Assembly: GCA_035296325.1 (NCBI GenBank)
Contig: DATHBD010000051.1
Coordinates: 186,001 to 250,000, forward strand
DNA: 64,000 bases
Direction: 5' to 3'
From: DATHBD01 sp035296325
GTDB taxonomy: Bacteria; Actinomycetota; Actinomycetes; Mycobacteriales; Micromonosporaceae
The position numbers and the translations under genes were made by a program. This document shows, piece by piece, positions 31,595 to 40,099 of this stretch; positions within the stretch are counted from its first letter, which is position 1, and each line of letters starts with the position of its first letter. The notes under the pieces are model-generated. The model was given only the letters and a program-made list of their open reading frames with translations. It had not been told where the DNA came from and ran no database searches.

Positions 31595-33493
31595 TCAGAG
31601 GTCGTCGGTGTCGAATGCCGGCCGCACGCCGCGGGCGAACATGATCTCATCGTTGCTGGTGCCGGCGGCAACCATGGGCCAGACCATCGCATCCTTGCCG
31701 ACCACGAAGTCCACCACGACCGGCCGGTCGTTGATCTGCATGGCCGCCTCGATCGTGGCGTCCAGGTCCGCGGCGGTCTCGCAGCGCAGCCCGACGCAGC
31801 CGAGCGCCTCGGCGAGCTTGACGAAGTCCGGGATGCGGTGCTTGTGGGTGCCGAGGTCGGTGTTGGAGTAGCGCTTGTCGTAGAAGAGCGTCTGCCACTG
31901 GCGAACCATCCCGAGGTTGCCGTTGTTGATCACAGCGACCTTGATCGGGATGCCCTCCAGGGCGCAGGTGGCCAGCTCCTGGTTGGTCATCTGGAAGCAC
32001 CCGTCACCGTCGATCGCCCACACTGTGGCGTCGGGGCACCCGACCTGCGCGCCCATCGCCGCCGGAACGGCGTACCCCATCGTCCCCAGGCCGCCTGAGT
32101 TGAGCCAGGTCCGCGGCTTCTCGTACTTGACGAACTGGGACGCCCACATCTGGTGCTGGCCGACGCCGGCGCAGTAGATCGCGTCCGGCCCGACGATCTC
32201 GCCGAGCCGCTGGATGACCCGCTGCGGCGACAGGGTGCCGTCCGGCGACTCCTCCCAGCCGAGGGGGTACCGCTCCCGGAGGTCGTCCAGCTGCGACCAC
32301 CACGCGGTGAGGTCCGGCGCGGTCGCGCTATCGCGGTCCGTGCCGATCGCGGTGAGCAGCTCGGTGATGACGTAGCGGGCGTCGCCCACGATCGGCACGT
32401 CCGCGGCCCGGTTCTTGCCGATCTCGGCCGGGTCGATGTCGGCGTGCACGATCGCCGCGTGTGGCGCGAACGTGGAGAGCTTGCCGGTGACCCGGTCATC
32501 GAAGCGGGCACCGAGCGCGACGAGGAGGTCGGCCTTCTGCAGCGCGTACACCGCGGCGACCGAGCCGTGCATGCCTGGCATGCCCAGGTGCTGGGGGTGC
32601 GAGTCGGGGAACGCCCCGCGGGCCATCAACGTGGTCACCACTGGGATCCCGGTCAGCTCGGCGAGCTGGAGCAGCACGGCGGAGGCCTCCGCCTTGAGCA
32701 CGCCGCCGCCGACGTAGAGCACCGGGCGTTTGGCGTTGCTGATCAGCCGGGCCGCCTCGCGGATCTGCTTGCCGTGCGGGTGCAGCGTCGGGTGGTACCC
32801 GGGCAGGTCCAGGGTGGGCGGCCAGGAGAAGGTCGTCTCGGCCTGCAGCACGTCCTTCGGGATGTCCACCAGCACCGGGCCGGGCCGGCCGGTGCCGGCC
32901 AGGTGGAACGCCTCGGCCAGGATGCGCGGCAGCTCCTCCCCCGACGTGACCAGGTAGTTGTGCTTGGTAATGGGGAGCGTGATGCCCTGGATGTCGGCCT
33001 CCTGGAAGGCGTCCGTGCCGATCGCCGGCTTCGGCACCTGTCCGGTGATCGCCACCATGGCCACGGAGTCCATGTACGCGTCGGCGATCGGGGTCACCAG
33101 GTTGGTCGCGCCGGGCCCGGAGGTCGCCATGCAGACGCCAACCCGGCCGGTGGCCTGCGCGTAGCCGGTGGCCGCGTGCCCGGCGCCCTGCTCGTGGCGG
33201 ACCAGGATGTGGCGCACCTTGGAGTCGAAGAGCGGGTCGTAGGCCGGCAGGATCGCGCCGCCCGGGATGCCGAAGATGACCTCGACATCCAGCGCCTCGA
33301 GCGAGCGCACCAGGGCGCTCGCGCCGCTCATCACCTCATCGGCGACGCGGATCGGGCCGGAGCCGGTCGCGGCTGCGACCGGATGCGGCGAGACCGCCGC
33401 GGCCGTGCCGGCCACGGTCGCGGCCGCTACCGGCGGCGGGGTCGTGACGGCGGAGGCCCGGTGGGCGAGGACTTCGGGCGTTGGTCGCGTCAT
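31595..33493 (-). CDS. ilvB: Acetolactate synthase large (catalytic) subunit
   Basis: 632 residues from ATG 33493 (MTRPTPEVLAH). A poorly conserved Ala/Thr/Pro-rich N-terminal extension of ~80 residues precedes the TPP-enzyme core: EVIFGIPGGAILPAYD, the catalytic Glu in ILVRHEQGAGHAATGYA, and the TPP/Mg motif GDGCFQMTNQELATC ... NNGNLGMVRQW. It makes acetolactate and acetohydroxybutyrate. The mRNA leader upstream (33579-33675) is an attenuator. Confidence 0.97.
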   Translation of the reverse strand: MTRPTPEVLAHRASAVTTPPPVAAATVAGTAAAVSPHPVAAATGSGPIRVADEVMSGASALVRSLEALDVEVIFGIPGGAILPAYDPLFDSKVRHILVRHEQGAGHAATGYAQATGRVGVCMATSGPGATNLVTPIADAYMDSVAMVAITGQVPKPAIGTDAFQEADIQGITLPITKHNYLVTSGEELPRILAEAFHLAGTGRPGPVLVDIPKDVLQAETTFSWPPTLDLPGYHPTLHPHGKQIREAARLISNAKRPVLYVGGGVLKAEASAVLLQLAELTGIPVVTTLMARGAFPDSHPQHLGMPGMHGSVAAVYALQKADLLVALGARFDDRVTGKLSTFAPHAAIVHADIDPAEIGKNRAADVPIVGDARYVITELLTAIGTDRDSATAPDLTAWWSQLDDLRERYPLGWEESPDGTLSPQRVIQRLGEIVGPDAIYCAGVGQHQMWASQFVKYEKPRTWLNSGGLGTMGYAVPAAMGAQVGCPDATVWAIDGDGCFQMTNQELATCALEGIPIKVAVINNGNLGMVRQWQTLFYDKRYSNTDLGTHKHRIPDFVKLAEALGCVGLRCETAADLDATIEAAMQINDRPVVVDFVVGKDAMVWPMVAAGTSNDEIMFARGVRPAFDTDDL

Positions 33494-33578
33494 GGCAGGT
33501 CTGCCTTCGAATTGTCGGTCGTGCTGGCTGCTGACTTCATCAGAACACCCGGCTCGGTCGAGGCGACGTCCGGGCAAC

Positions 33579-33608
33579 AAAAAACCCCGCGTGCGGTGTG
33601 CACGGGGG
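33579..33608 (-). terminator. Attenuator terminator of the ilvB leader
   Basis: A 9-bp stem with one bulged base (33585-33594 with 33600-33608) and a 5-nt loop, followed on the minus strand by six Ts (33579-33584). It lies 29 bp after the leader peptide stop and ~90 bp before ilvB. Confidence 0.88.
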
Positions 33609-33640
33609 CTAGCGCGTCGACAGAGGCGTCGGCGCGCTAG
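33609..33640 (-). promoter_or_regulatory. Leader stem CTAGCGCG/CGCGCTAG of the ilvB attenuator
   Basis: A perfect 8-bp inverted repeat (33609-33616 with 33633-33640) that includes the leader peptide stop codon TAG. It abuts the terminator stem directly. Ribosome position on the leader peptide would decide whether this stem or an alternative forms. The exact antiterminator pairing was not computed. Confidence 0.65.
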
Positions 33641-33675
33641 GTGAGAAGTACTCGAAACGTCAGGGTGGCGGGCAT
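33637..33675 (-). CDS. ilvB leader peptide
   Basis: ATG 33675 to TAG 33637 encodes M-P-A-T-L-T-F-R-V-L-L-T: three Leu and one Val in the last eight residues, right before the attenuator stems. There is no Shine-Dalgarno. The promoter -10 ends 7 nt before the ATG, so the mRNA probably starts at or next to the A and is leaderless. An in-frame ATG 24 bp further upstream exists but would lie upstream of the predicted transcript start. Confidence 0.78.
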   Translation of the reverse strand: MPATLTFRVLLT

Positions 33676-33679
33676 GGCG

Positions 33680-35971
33680 TCAACTCTGCCGCATCTCATG
33701 GCTGACGTCAACCGGTCCCGAATACTGGGCAGGGATCACCGGGGGTCCCCCGAACAACGTCTCCACCTGCTCCGCCGGCATCGCCGCGCCGAAGAGCTCG
33801 CCCTGGCCGTACCGGCACCGGGCCTGCTCCAGGAGCCGGCGCTGTCGCTCGTCGGTGATGCCCTCGGCCACCACATCGAGCGACAGCCGGTTGCCCAGCG
33901 CCACCACCACGTCCACCAACGGCGCGTCGGTCGACGGCGGGGTGAGCAGCGAGCGATCGATCTTGAGGATGTCCACCGGCAGTGTGCTGAGCTGGCCCAG
34001 CGAGCTGTAGCCGGAGCCGAAGTCGTCGAGCGCAACCCGGACACCGCTCGCGCGCAGTTCATTGAGGCGTTCGACCAGCCCGTCCAGGTCCCGGGCAACC
34101 GCGTGTTCGGTGACCTCCAGCACGATGCGCCCCGGTGGCACCCGGTACGCGCGGAGCGCCTCGGTCACCCGGCCGACGTACCGCTCGCACTGCAACTCCC
34201 GCACCGACACGTTCACCGAGACCCAGATGCAGTGCCCGTCGCGGATCCAGAGCGCCAGCTGCCGGCACGCCTCGCTCAGGGCGAACGCGCCGAGCTCGTC
34301 GATCAGATCGGACTCCTCGGCAATCGGGATGAACTCGTCCGGCGCGACCTGGCCAAGCTGGGGATGGTCCCACCGCAGCAGCGCCTCCACACCGACGACA
34401 TGCCCCTCCGGCAGCGCCACGACGGGCTGGTAGACCAGCCTCAACTCCCCGTTGCGGCGGGCGCCGCGCAGCGCGTCGGCCACCGCGGTGCGCCGCCGCA
34501 CGCGCCGGTCGTACGCCTGGTCGTACTCCTGGACCCGGTTCTTGCCCTGCTGCTTCGCGTCGCGCAGGGCGAGGTCGGCGGCGCGCAGCACGGCCGGCAG
34601 GTCATGCCCCGGCTCGCACGCGGCCACGCCGATGCTGGCGGACAGGAAGACCGCGCCACCGGCAACCTCGTACGGCCTTGCCAGCACCCCGAGCAGGCGC
34701 TCGCACGCCGGCCCGGCCTCCCCTCGCGCGGCCCGCATCAGCACCGCGAACTCGTCACCGCCCAGCCGTGCGGCCAGGTCGCCGGGGCGCAGGTTGGCGC
34801 GCAACCGCGCGGCCACCTCGATCAGCACGGCATCGCCGGCGTCGTGCCCGCGGATGTCGTTGACGTTCTTGAAACCGTCGAGGTCGATGGCGAGCAGCAC
34901 GCACCGGTGCTGCCGATCTGTCTCCGATTCCAACGAGGCGAGCAGGGCGCGCCGGTTGCCCAGACCGGTGAGCGCGTCGGTGTGCGCCATCACCCGGAAG
35001 TGCGCCTCGCTGCGGGCGAGCCGGACCGCGTCACGCCGGATGTCGTGCCGCACCAGCGCCTGCTGCCCGGCCACCGCCAGGGCCATGAGCGCGCCGGCAC
35101 CCACGCTGATGCCGTCGATATGCCCGGCATACAGCGGGCGGATGGCGGTGGCGGCGACCATGGCCAGCATCGGCAGCACCGTCATCCCGGGCCGCTCCCA
35201 CGCGAGCTCCGCGGGTGCGGCCATGACCCGCGGGCTGTACCGGGCCGCGCCGGCCAGGCCGAGCCATCCGGCGGCGTACCCGGCGGCGAGTGGGGCCGCG
35301 GCCCCGCTCCGGAAGAACACGGCGGCCACCAGCGCAGCGCCGGCGAGCGCGGTGAGCAGCAGCGACGCGCCAACCACAAGCATGCCGCCGCGCGGGCGGG
35401 TCGCCCGCACGGTGGTGACGAGGGCGATCCCGACGGCGGCGAGGCCAATCATGGCCGGCACCGCGACGACGAGGCAGTCGACCTTGAGCAGCATCGGCAC
35501 CGGGCCCTGGAGGTACGAGCGGTGCATCGGCTCGATCAGCAGGGTCCAGCTGACGTAGAAGCCGCTCAGCGCCAGGATGACGCCGTCCAGCACCCGCCGT
35601 ACCCGGGCGCCGGCGGTAGCGGCGGCCCCGGGCAGGACGAGTACCCCTGCCACCAGCAGCGCGATGCCAATGACATATCCGGCGCCGACGGCGGCGGTCG
35701 CCACGATCGGCCAGTCCTCAGCACCCCCGGATCGGGCGCCCGCGCCGTCGATCCCGCTGCCACCGGCGAGCGACCGGTCGCCGATCACGGCGGCGGCGAC
35801 CACGCCAGCCGCGCCGGCCAGCACGCCGGCGGTCAGCATCAGCCCGGCGAGCCGGCCGCCCCGCCGGGCCCGCAGCAGCAGGCTGGTGGCGGACGGCCCG
35901 CCCACGGCGGCACAGACGGTCGCAGCCGCCACCAGACCGGTCGTCGTGGTCACAACTCCACTCTGCCCCAT
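33680..35971 (-). CDS. Membrane GGDEF-EAL cyclic di-GMP enzyme
   Basis: 763 residues from ATG 35971 (MGQSGVVTTTT). About ten hydrophobic segments fill residues 1-~330 and form an unassigned membrane sensor. The GGDEF domain starts at HTDALTGLGNRRALL; the signature GGDEF is intact, and RPGD lies exactly five residues before it, so the inhibitory I-site is present. The EAL domain shows VEALLRWDHP, NVSVRELQ, EVTEHA, the loop DDFGSGYSSL and KIDRSL, so phosphodiesterase residues appear intact too. It probably both makes and degrades c-di-GMP. The stop is 5 bp from the ilvB leader ATG; the divergent ilvD is 98 bp away. Confidence 0.93.
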   Translation of the reverse strand: MGQSGVVTTTTGLVAAATVCAAVGGPSATSLLLRARRGGRLAGLMLTAGVLAGAAGVVAAAVIGDRSLAGGSGIDGAGARSGGAEDWPIVATAAVGAGYVIGIALLVAGVLVLPGAAATAGARVRRVLDGVILALSGFYVSWTLLIEPMHRSYLQGPVPMLLKVDCLVVAVPAMIGLAAVGIALVTTVRATRPRGGMLVVGASLLLTALAGAALVAAVFFRSGAAAPLAAGYAAGWLGLAGAARYSPRVMAAPAELAWERPGMTVLPMLAMVAATAIRPLYAGHIDGISVGAGALMALAVAGQQALVRHDIRRDAVRLARSEAHFRVMAHTDALTGLGNRRALLASLESETDRQHRCVLLAIDLDGFKNVNDIRGHDAGDAVLIEVAARLRANLRPGDLAARLGGDEFAVLMRAARGEAGPACERLLGVLARPYEVAGGAVFLSASIGVAACEPGHDLPAVLRAADLALRDAKQQGKNRVQEYDQAYDRRVRRRTAVADALRGARRNGELRLVYQPVVALPEGHVVGVEALLRWDHPQLGQVAPDEFIPIAEESDLIDELGAFALSEACRQLALWIRDGHCIWVSVNVSVRELQCERYVGRVTEALRAYRVPPGRIVLEVTEHAVARDLDGLVERLNELRASGVRVALDDFGSGYSSLGQLSTLPVDILKIDRSLLTPPSTDAPLVDVVVALGNRLSLDVVAEGITDERQRRLLEQARCRYGQGELFGAAMPAEQVETLFGGPPVIPAQYSGPVDVSHEMRQS
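33683..33711 (-). promoter_or_regulatory. Predicted ilvBNC promoter
   Basis: Minus strand TTGACG (33706-33711), 17-bp spacer, CAGAGT (33683-33688), then 7 nt to the leader ATG. The -35 matches the major sigma consensus in five of six positions. The promoter lies inside the last codons of the GGDEF-EAL gene. Confidence 0.65.
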
Positions 35972-36069
35972 GACACAAAACCCGCGGGTCGCGCACCGCC
36001 GTCCCGATTGGTGGACCGGCGGGTCCTCGAACTGCCGTGGGGGGCCCGGACGGTGTAACACTCGAAGGT

Positions 36070-37917
36070 ATGCCCGAGCTGCGCTCCAAGACATCGACAT
36101 CCGGTCGCAACATGGCCGGCGCCCGCGCCCTGTGGCGGGCGACCGGGATGACCGACGACGACTTCGGCAAGCCGATCGTCGCGGTGGCCAACAGCTTCAC
36201 CCAGTTCGTGCCGGGCCACGTGCACCTCAAGGACCTCGGGCAGCTCGTCGCGCGCTCGGTGGAGGGGGCCGGCGGTGTCGCGAAGGAGTTCAACACCATC
36301 GCGGTCGACGACGGCATCGCGATGGGGCACGGCGGCATGCTCTACTCTCTGCCGAGCCGCGAGCTGATCGCCGACTCGGTGGAGTACATGGTCAATGCCC
36401 ACTGCGCCGACGCGCTGGTCTGCATCTCGAACTGCGACAAGATCACGCCGGGCATGGTGATGGCGGCGCTGCGGCTCAACATCCCGACGGTCTTCGTCTC
36501 CGGCGGCCCGATGGAGGCCGGCAAGACCGTCGCGGTCGAGGGCGTGGTGCACTCCAAGATCGATCTGATCGACGCGATGATCGCGTCCGCGAACGACGCG
36601 GTGAGCGACGAGCAACTGGGCGTCATCGAGCGGTCGGCGTGCCCGACCTGCGGGTCGTGCTCGGGCATGTTCACGGCCAACTCGATGAACTGCCTGACCG
36701 AGGCGATGGGCCTGGCACTGCCCGGCAACGGCTCCACGCTGGCCACCCACGCGTACCGCCGGGAACTCTTCGAACGGGCCGGCCAGGTGGTCGTGGAGAT
36801 CGCCCAGCGGTACTACCGCGACGACGACTACTCCGTGCTCCCCCGCTCGATCGCCACCCACGAGGCGTTCGAGAACGCCGTGGCGCTCGACGTGGCGATG
36901 GGCGGCTCGACGAACACCATCCTGCACCTGCTCGCCGCCGCCCGGGAAGCCGAGATGGACTTCCCGGTCGCCGCCATCGACGCGGTGTCGCGCCGGGTGC
37001 CGTGCCTGTGCAAGGTCGCGCCGAACACGCCCGAGTACCACATGGAGGACGTGCACCGGGCCGGCGGCATCCCCGCCATCCTCGGCGAGCTCAACCGCGC
37101 CGGGCTGCTGCACCGCAACGTGCACGCGGTCCACTCGCCGTCGCTCGAGGAGTGGCTGAACACCTGGGACGTGCGCGGCGGCTCCCCGTCCCGCGAGGCG
37201 ATCGAGCTGTTCCACGCCGCACCCGGCGGGGTCCGCACCGTCGAGCCGTTCTCCACGGAGAACCGGTGGTCGACCATCGACACCGACGCCGCCGGAGGCT
37301 GCATCCGCGACCTCGAGCACGCGTACAGCGCCGACGGTGGCCTGGCCATCCTCTTCGGCAACATCGCCCCGGACGGGTGCGTGGTCAAGACCGCCGGCGT
37401 CGCCGCCGAGTCGCTGGTCTTCGCCGGGCCGGCGAAGGTCTTCGAGTCCCAGGACGACGCGGTGCACGGGATCCTCAACAAGAAGATCGTGGCCGGTGAC
37501 GTGGTGGTGATCCGGTACGAGGGCCCGCGCGGCGGGCCGGGCATGCAGGAGATGCTGTACCCCACCTCGTTCCTCAAGGGCCGCGGGCTCGGCAAGGTCT
37601 GCGCGCTGATCACCGACGGGCGCTTCTCCGGTGGCACCTCGGGGCTGTCCATCGGGCACGTCTCGCCCGAGGCGGCCAGCGGCGGCCTGATCGCGCTGGT
37701 GCAGGAGGGCGACGAGATCCGCATCGACATCCCGGCCCGGTCGATCGAGCTGAACGTGGCGCCGGATGAACTGGAGGCGCGGAAGATCGCACAGGAGAAG
37801 CGGGACAAGCCGTACACGCCGGTGGACCGCGAGCGCGTGGTGTCGCCGGCCCTGCGGGCGTACGCGTCGATGGCGACCAGCGCGAGCGACGGGGCGTACC
37901 GCCGGGTCCCGGACTGA
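36070..37917 (+). CDS. ilvD: Dihydroxy-acid dehydratase
   Basis: 615 residues from ATG 36070 (MPELRSKTSTSGRNMAGARA). It converts 2,3-dihydroxy-3-methyl acids to 2-keto acids in Ile/Val synthesis with an Fe-S cluster. Visible landmarks are AVANSFTQFVPGHVHLKDLG, CISNCDKITPGM (cluster Cys and carbamylated-Lys region), ACPTCGSCSGMFTANSMNCL, and near the C terminus TDGRFSGGTSGLSIGHVSPE with the catalytic Ser region. The gene is divergent from the GGDEF-EAL gene. Confidence 0.97.
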   Translation: MPELRSKTSTSGRNMAGARALWRATGMTDDDFGKPIVAVANSFTQFVPGHVHLKDLGQLVARSVEGAGGVAKEFNTIAVDDGIAMGHGGMLYSLPSRELIADSVEYMVNAHCADALVCISNCDKITPGMVMAALRLNIPTVFVSGGPMEAGKTVAVEGVVHSKIDLIDAMIASANDAVSDEQLGVIERSACPTCGSCSGMFTANSMNCLTEAMGLALPGNGSTLATHAYRRELFERAGQVVVEIAQRYYRDDDYSVLPRSIATHEAFENAVALDVAMGGSTNTILHLLAAAREAEMDFPVAAIDAVSRRVPCLCKVAPNTPEYHMEDVHRAGGIPAILGELNRAGLLHRNVHAVHSPSLEEWLNTWDVRGGSPSREAIELFHAAPGGVRTVEPFSTENRWSTIDTDAAGGCIRDLEHAYSADGGLAILFGNIAPDGCVVKTAGVAAESLVFAGPAKVFESQDDAVHGILNKKIVAGDVVVIRYEGPRGGPGMQEMLYPTSFLKGRGLGKVCALITDGRFSGGTSGLSIGHVSPEAASGGLIALVQEGDEIRIDIPARSIELNVAPDELEARKIAQEKRDKPYTPVDRERVVSPALRAYASMATSASDGAYRRVPD

Positions 37918-37944
37918 TCCCCGGGCGCGCCCGCTCCGGGCGGG

Positions 37945-37976
37945 GGTACCGCCGACACCCGCTTCCGGCGGTTACC
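37945..37976. terminator. Possible terminator downstream of ilvD
   Basis: A 10-bp inverted repeat with one bulged base (37945-37954 with 37966-37976), 28 bp past the ilvD stop. No U-tract. Confidence 0.4.
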
Positions 37977-38105
37977 TGCGGTCGCGCTGATGGAAACCTA
38001 CCTACGTTCCGTGCTGTCGCCGCCACCTCGCCGGGTCCCTTCAATGCCGCCGGTAGTGGTCTGGACCTGGCGCGGCAGGCATCCCTGGACACGGCATGAG
38101 CATCG

Positions 38106-38573
38106 ATGCGCGAGGGCGGGGCATTGCCCGACGGTAGCGAGGGGCCAGTGGGCGCGGCGATACGGACATTGCTCCGGCGGTGGGCCGGCGTGCCCCGGTG
38201 GGTTCGGGTCGTCGTGATGGCCGCCGTCTGCGTCTTTGCGTACGGCGGTTTCGTCCACCTGGCCGACCTGCTCGGCGTCCGGCCGGGTGGTCCGGGCTCG
38301 TCCACCCCCGCCTGGCTGCTGCTGTACTTCACCTCGCTGACGGTGTTCGAGCCGCTCGCGGCTCTGTTGTTAGCGCTGCGCCGGATCGAAGGGCTGCTGC
38401 TCGGCTGTGCTGTGCTCGGCAGCGACGCGGCGGCGAACGGGTACGCCAACTACGTGCTGGACACTGCGCCGGGGATCACGCCCGGCCGGATCGGGCAAGC
38501 GGTGATCACGGTACTCGCGATCGCCCTGATCGCGGCGGCGCCCAGGGTCGCTCCCTGGCTGCACCGGCCTTGA
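38106..38573 (+). CDS. Hypothetical membrane protein
   Basis: 155 residues from ATG 38106; GTG 38148 (start of VGAAIRTLLRRW) is an alternative since the first ~14 residues look weak. There are four hydrophobic segments: about VVVMAAVCVFAYGGFVHLA, TPAWLLLYFTSLTVFEPLAA, GLLLGCAVLGSDAAAN and QAVITVLAIALIAAAPRVA. I do not recognise the family. Codon bias supports a real gene. Confidence 0.65.
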   Translation: MREGGALPDGSEGPVGAAIRTLLRRWAGVPRWVRVVVMAAVCVFAYGGFVHLADLLGVRPGGPGSSTPAWLLLYFTSLTVFEPLAALLLALRRIEGLLLGCAVLGSDAAANGYANYVLDTAPGITPGRIGQAVITVLAIALIAAAPRVAPWLHRP

Positions 38574-39081
38574 CGTGCTGGCGAGTGCGCTACCAGTTGC
38601 TGCAGCCGGGAAACTGTGCGGTTGTGCAATTCGACGCCAATCAACCGCTACTGAGCTGCTTAGTTCTGGGCGGCACGCAGTGTTTTCACCACTTCTTTTC
38701 CGATCTCCTTGTCGACACCGAAGAAGACCAACTGCAATGAAGGTCGCCGGGACCGCCTTGGGGCACGCGAGCTGCCGTGCCGGTCAGGAAACGCTCACCC
38801 TCCCGTAGGTCCCGTGACGACCGCTCCCGTAGCAACTGGCCCTTGCGGGAGCCAACGTCCGGCATCAATCACCCCACCCAGCGTCAATTCCAACAACGGC
38901 ACCGGCCACAAGGCCTGATCCCGCCCTTTCCGCAGCTCCGACCACAGCCCGGGCCCACATCCCATGCCGCCGTTACCAGCCCGGCGACAAGACAACAACC
39001 GATCGCACCAGCGCCCGCGCCGACCGGGGCTCCTCTGCCGCAATCCTCCCTGGGCATCGACCAGCCTCACGATCGGGCACA
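38574..39081. other. Gene-poor region with lower GC
   Basis: 508 bp with clearly lower GC and no gene of normal coding bias apart from the small minus-strand frame at 38660-38737. It separates the membrane protein from the lipoprotein hydrolase. Confidence 0.5.
38660..38737 (-). pseudogene. Possible gene remnant or 25-residue small protein
   Basis: From TTG 38737 the frame reads M-QLVFFGVDKEIGKEVVKTLR-AAQN. This looks like natural amphipathic protein sequence, unlike other frames in the gap. There is no ribosome site, and the upstream part of the frame is Arg/Pro/Ser-rich noise. It may be the C-terminal remnant of a decayed gene. Confidence 0.3.
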
Positions 39082-39924
39082 ATGCACGACGTGATGAACC
39101 GACGCATACCCCATATCGCGGCAGCGCTGGCGTTCGCCCTGTTCGCGGCCACCGCCTGCTCAGACGACGCCACCTCCACCGCAGCGCCGCAGACCTCCGA
39201 ACCGGCGCAGACGCTCGCGCCCGCGCCGATTCCGTCGAAGACGCCGGGCGTGGCCTGCCTGACCCCGGACGAGCAGACCGGTGTGATCCGGTTCAAGAGC
39301 GACAACGGCGCCTCCATCGCCGCGGTTGTCCTCGGGAAGCCGACCGACGTCGGCGTCGTCCTCGCCCACCAGAACTCGGGCGACATGTGCGAATGGGTGC
39401 CCTACGGCCGCACCCTGGTCGGCCTGGGCTACGCCGTGATGGCGATCGACCTCAACGGCTTCGGCGCATCCTCCGCGGCGGATGAGAGCCCGTCGCGTCC
39501 ACAGTGGGACCGTGACATCGTCGCCGCCGCGTCGGAACTGCAGGACATGGGCGCCCAGAAAATCGTGTTGGCCGGCGCGTCCCTGGGCGGGATGGCGGCG
39601 GTCGTCGCCGCGGCCGACATGGATCCCGCACCGGCGGCGGTCATCGACCTGTCCGGCCCGGATGAGTTCTCCGGCCTCAACGCCGTCACCGCCGCGGCCA
39701 AGGTGACCGCGCCGGTCCTTTTCGTGGGTGGCTCCGGGGACCAGTACACCGCGCAGACCCGCAAGGTCTCGCAGGCCGCGACCGGCGCCAAGGAAAACCG
39801 CATGGAGGTCATCCAGGGCAGTGCCAGCCACGGCGTGTCGCTGCTTAAGGCGGAGACCGAGCCCAAGGCGGGCCAGGTCGCGACCTTGATCCAGGACTTC
39901 ATCCGCCGGCACACCAGCGGCTGA
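39082..39924 (+). CDS. Alpha/beta-hydrolase lipoprotein
   Basis: 280 residues from ATG 39082; ATG 39094 is possible. The lipoprotein signal peptide has the lipobox ATAC (Cys 29 approx.) followed by a Thr/Pro/Ala-rich spacer. The alpha/beta-hydrolase domain has the nucleophile elbow VLAGASLGGMAAVVAAA (GxSxG) and the DLSGPDEFSGL acid region. The catalytic His is likely in GSASHGVSLLK. It resembles dienelactone-hydrolase-like esterases. A surface-anchored esterase of unknown substrate. Confidence 0.88.
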   Translation: MHDVMNRRIPHIAAALAFALFAATACSDDATSTAAPQTSEPAQTLAPAPIPSKTPGVACLTPDEQTGVIRFKSDNGASIAAVVLGKPTDVGVVLAHQNSGDMCEWVPYGRTLVGLGYAVMAIDLNGFGASSAADESPSRPQWDRDIVAAASELQDMGAQKIVLAGASLGGMAAVVAAADMDPAPAAVIDLSGPDEFSGLNAVTAAAKVTAPVLFVGGSGDQYTAQTRKVSQAATGAKENRMEVIQGSASHGVSLLKAETEPKAGQVATLIQDFIRRHTSG

Positions 39925-39932
39925 CGGTCGGT

Positions 39933-39965
39933 CCGCCGGCGGGGTGACGGTCGCCCCGCCGGCGG
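39933..39965. terminator. Hairpin terminator after the lipoprotein hydrolase
   Basis: A perfect 12-bp inverted repeat (39933-39944 with 39954-39965), 9-nt loop, 8 bp past the stop. Confidence 0.85.
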
Positions 39966-40099
39966 CTCACGATGGCTGACGGCGGGCGGCACGGGAAGCG
40001 GGTCCGCTCGAATTGCGGAGCATCGGAAATGGCGTAACTTCAAGCTTCAAGGCCCCGGACATATAGATCATCCGGGTTCCGTGAAAGCGGAGGTGGCAC

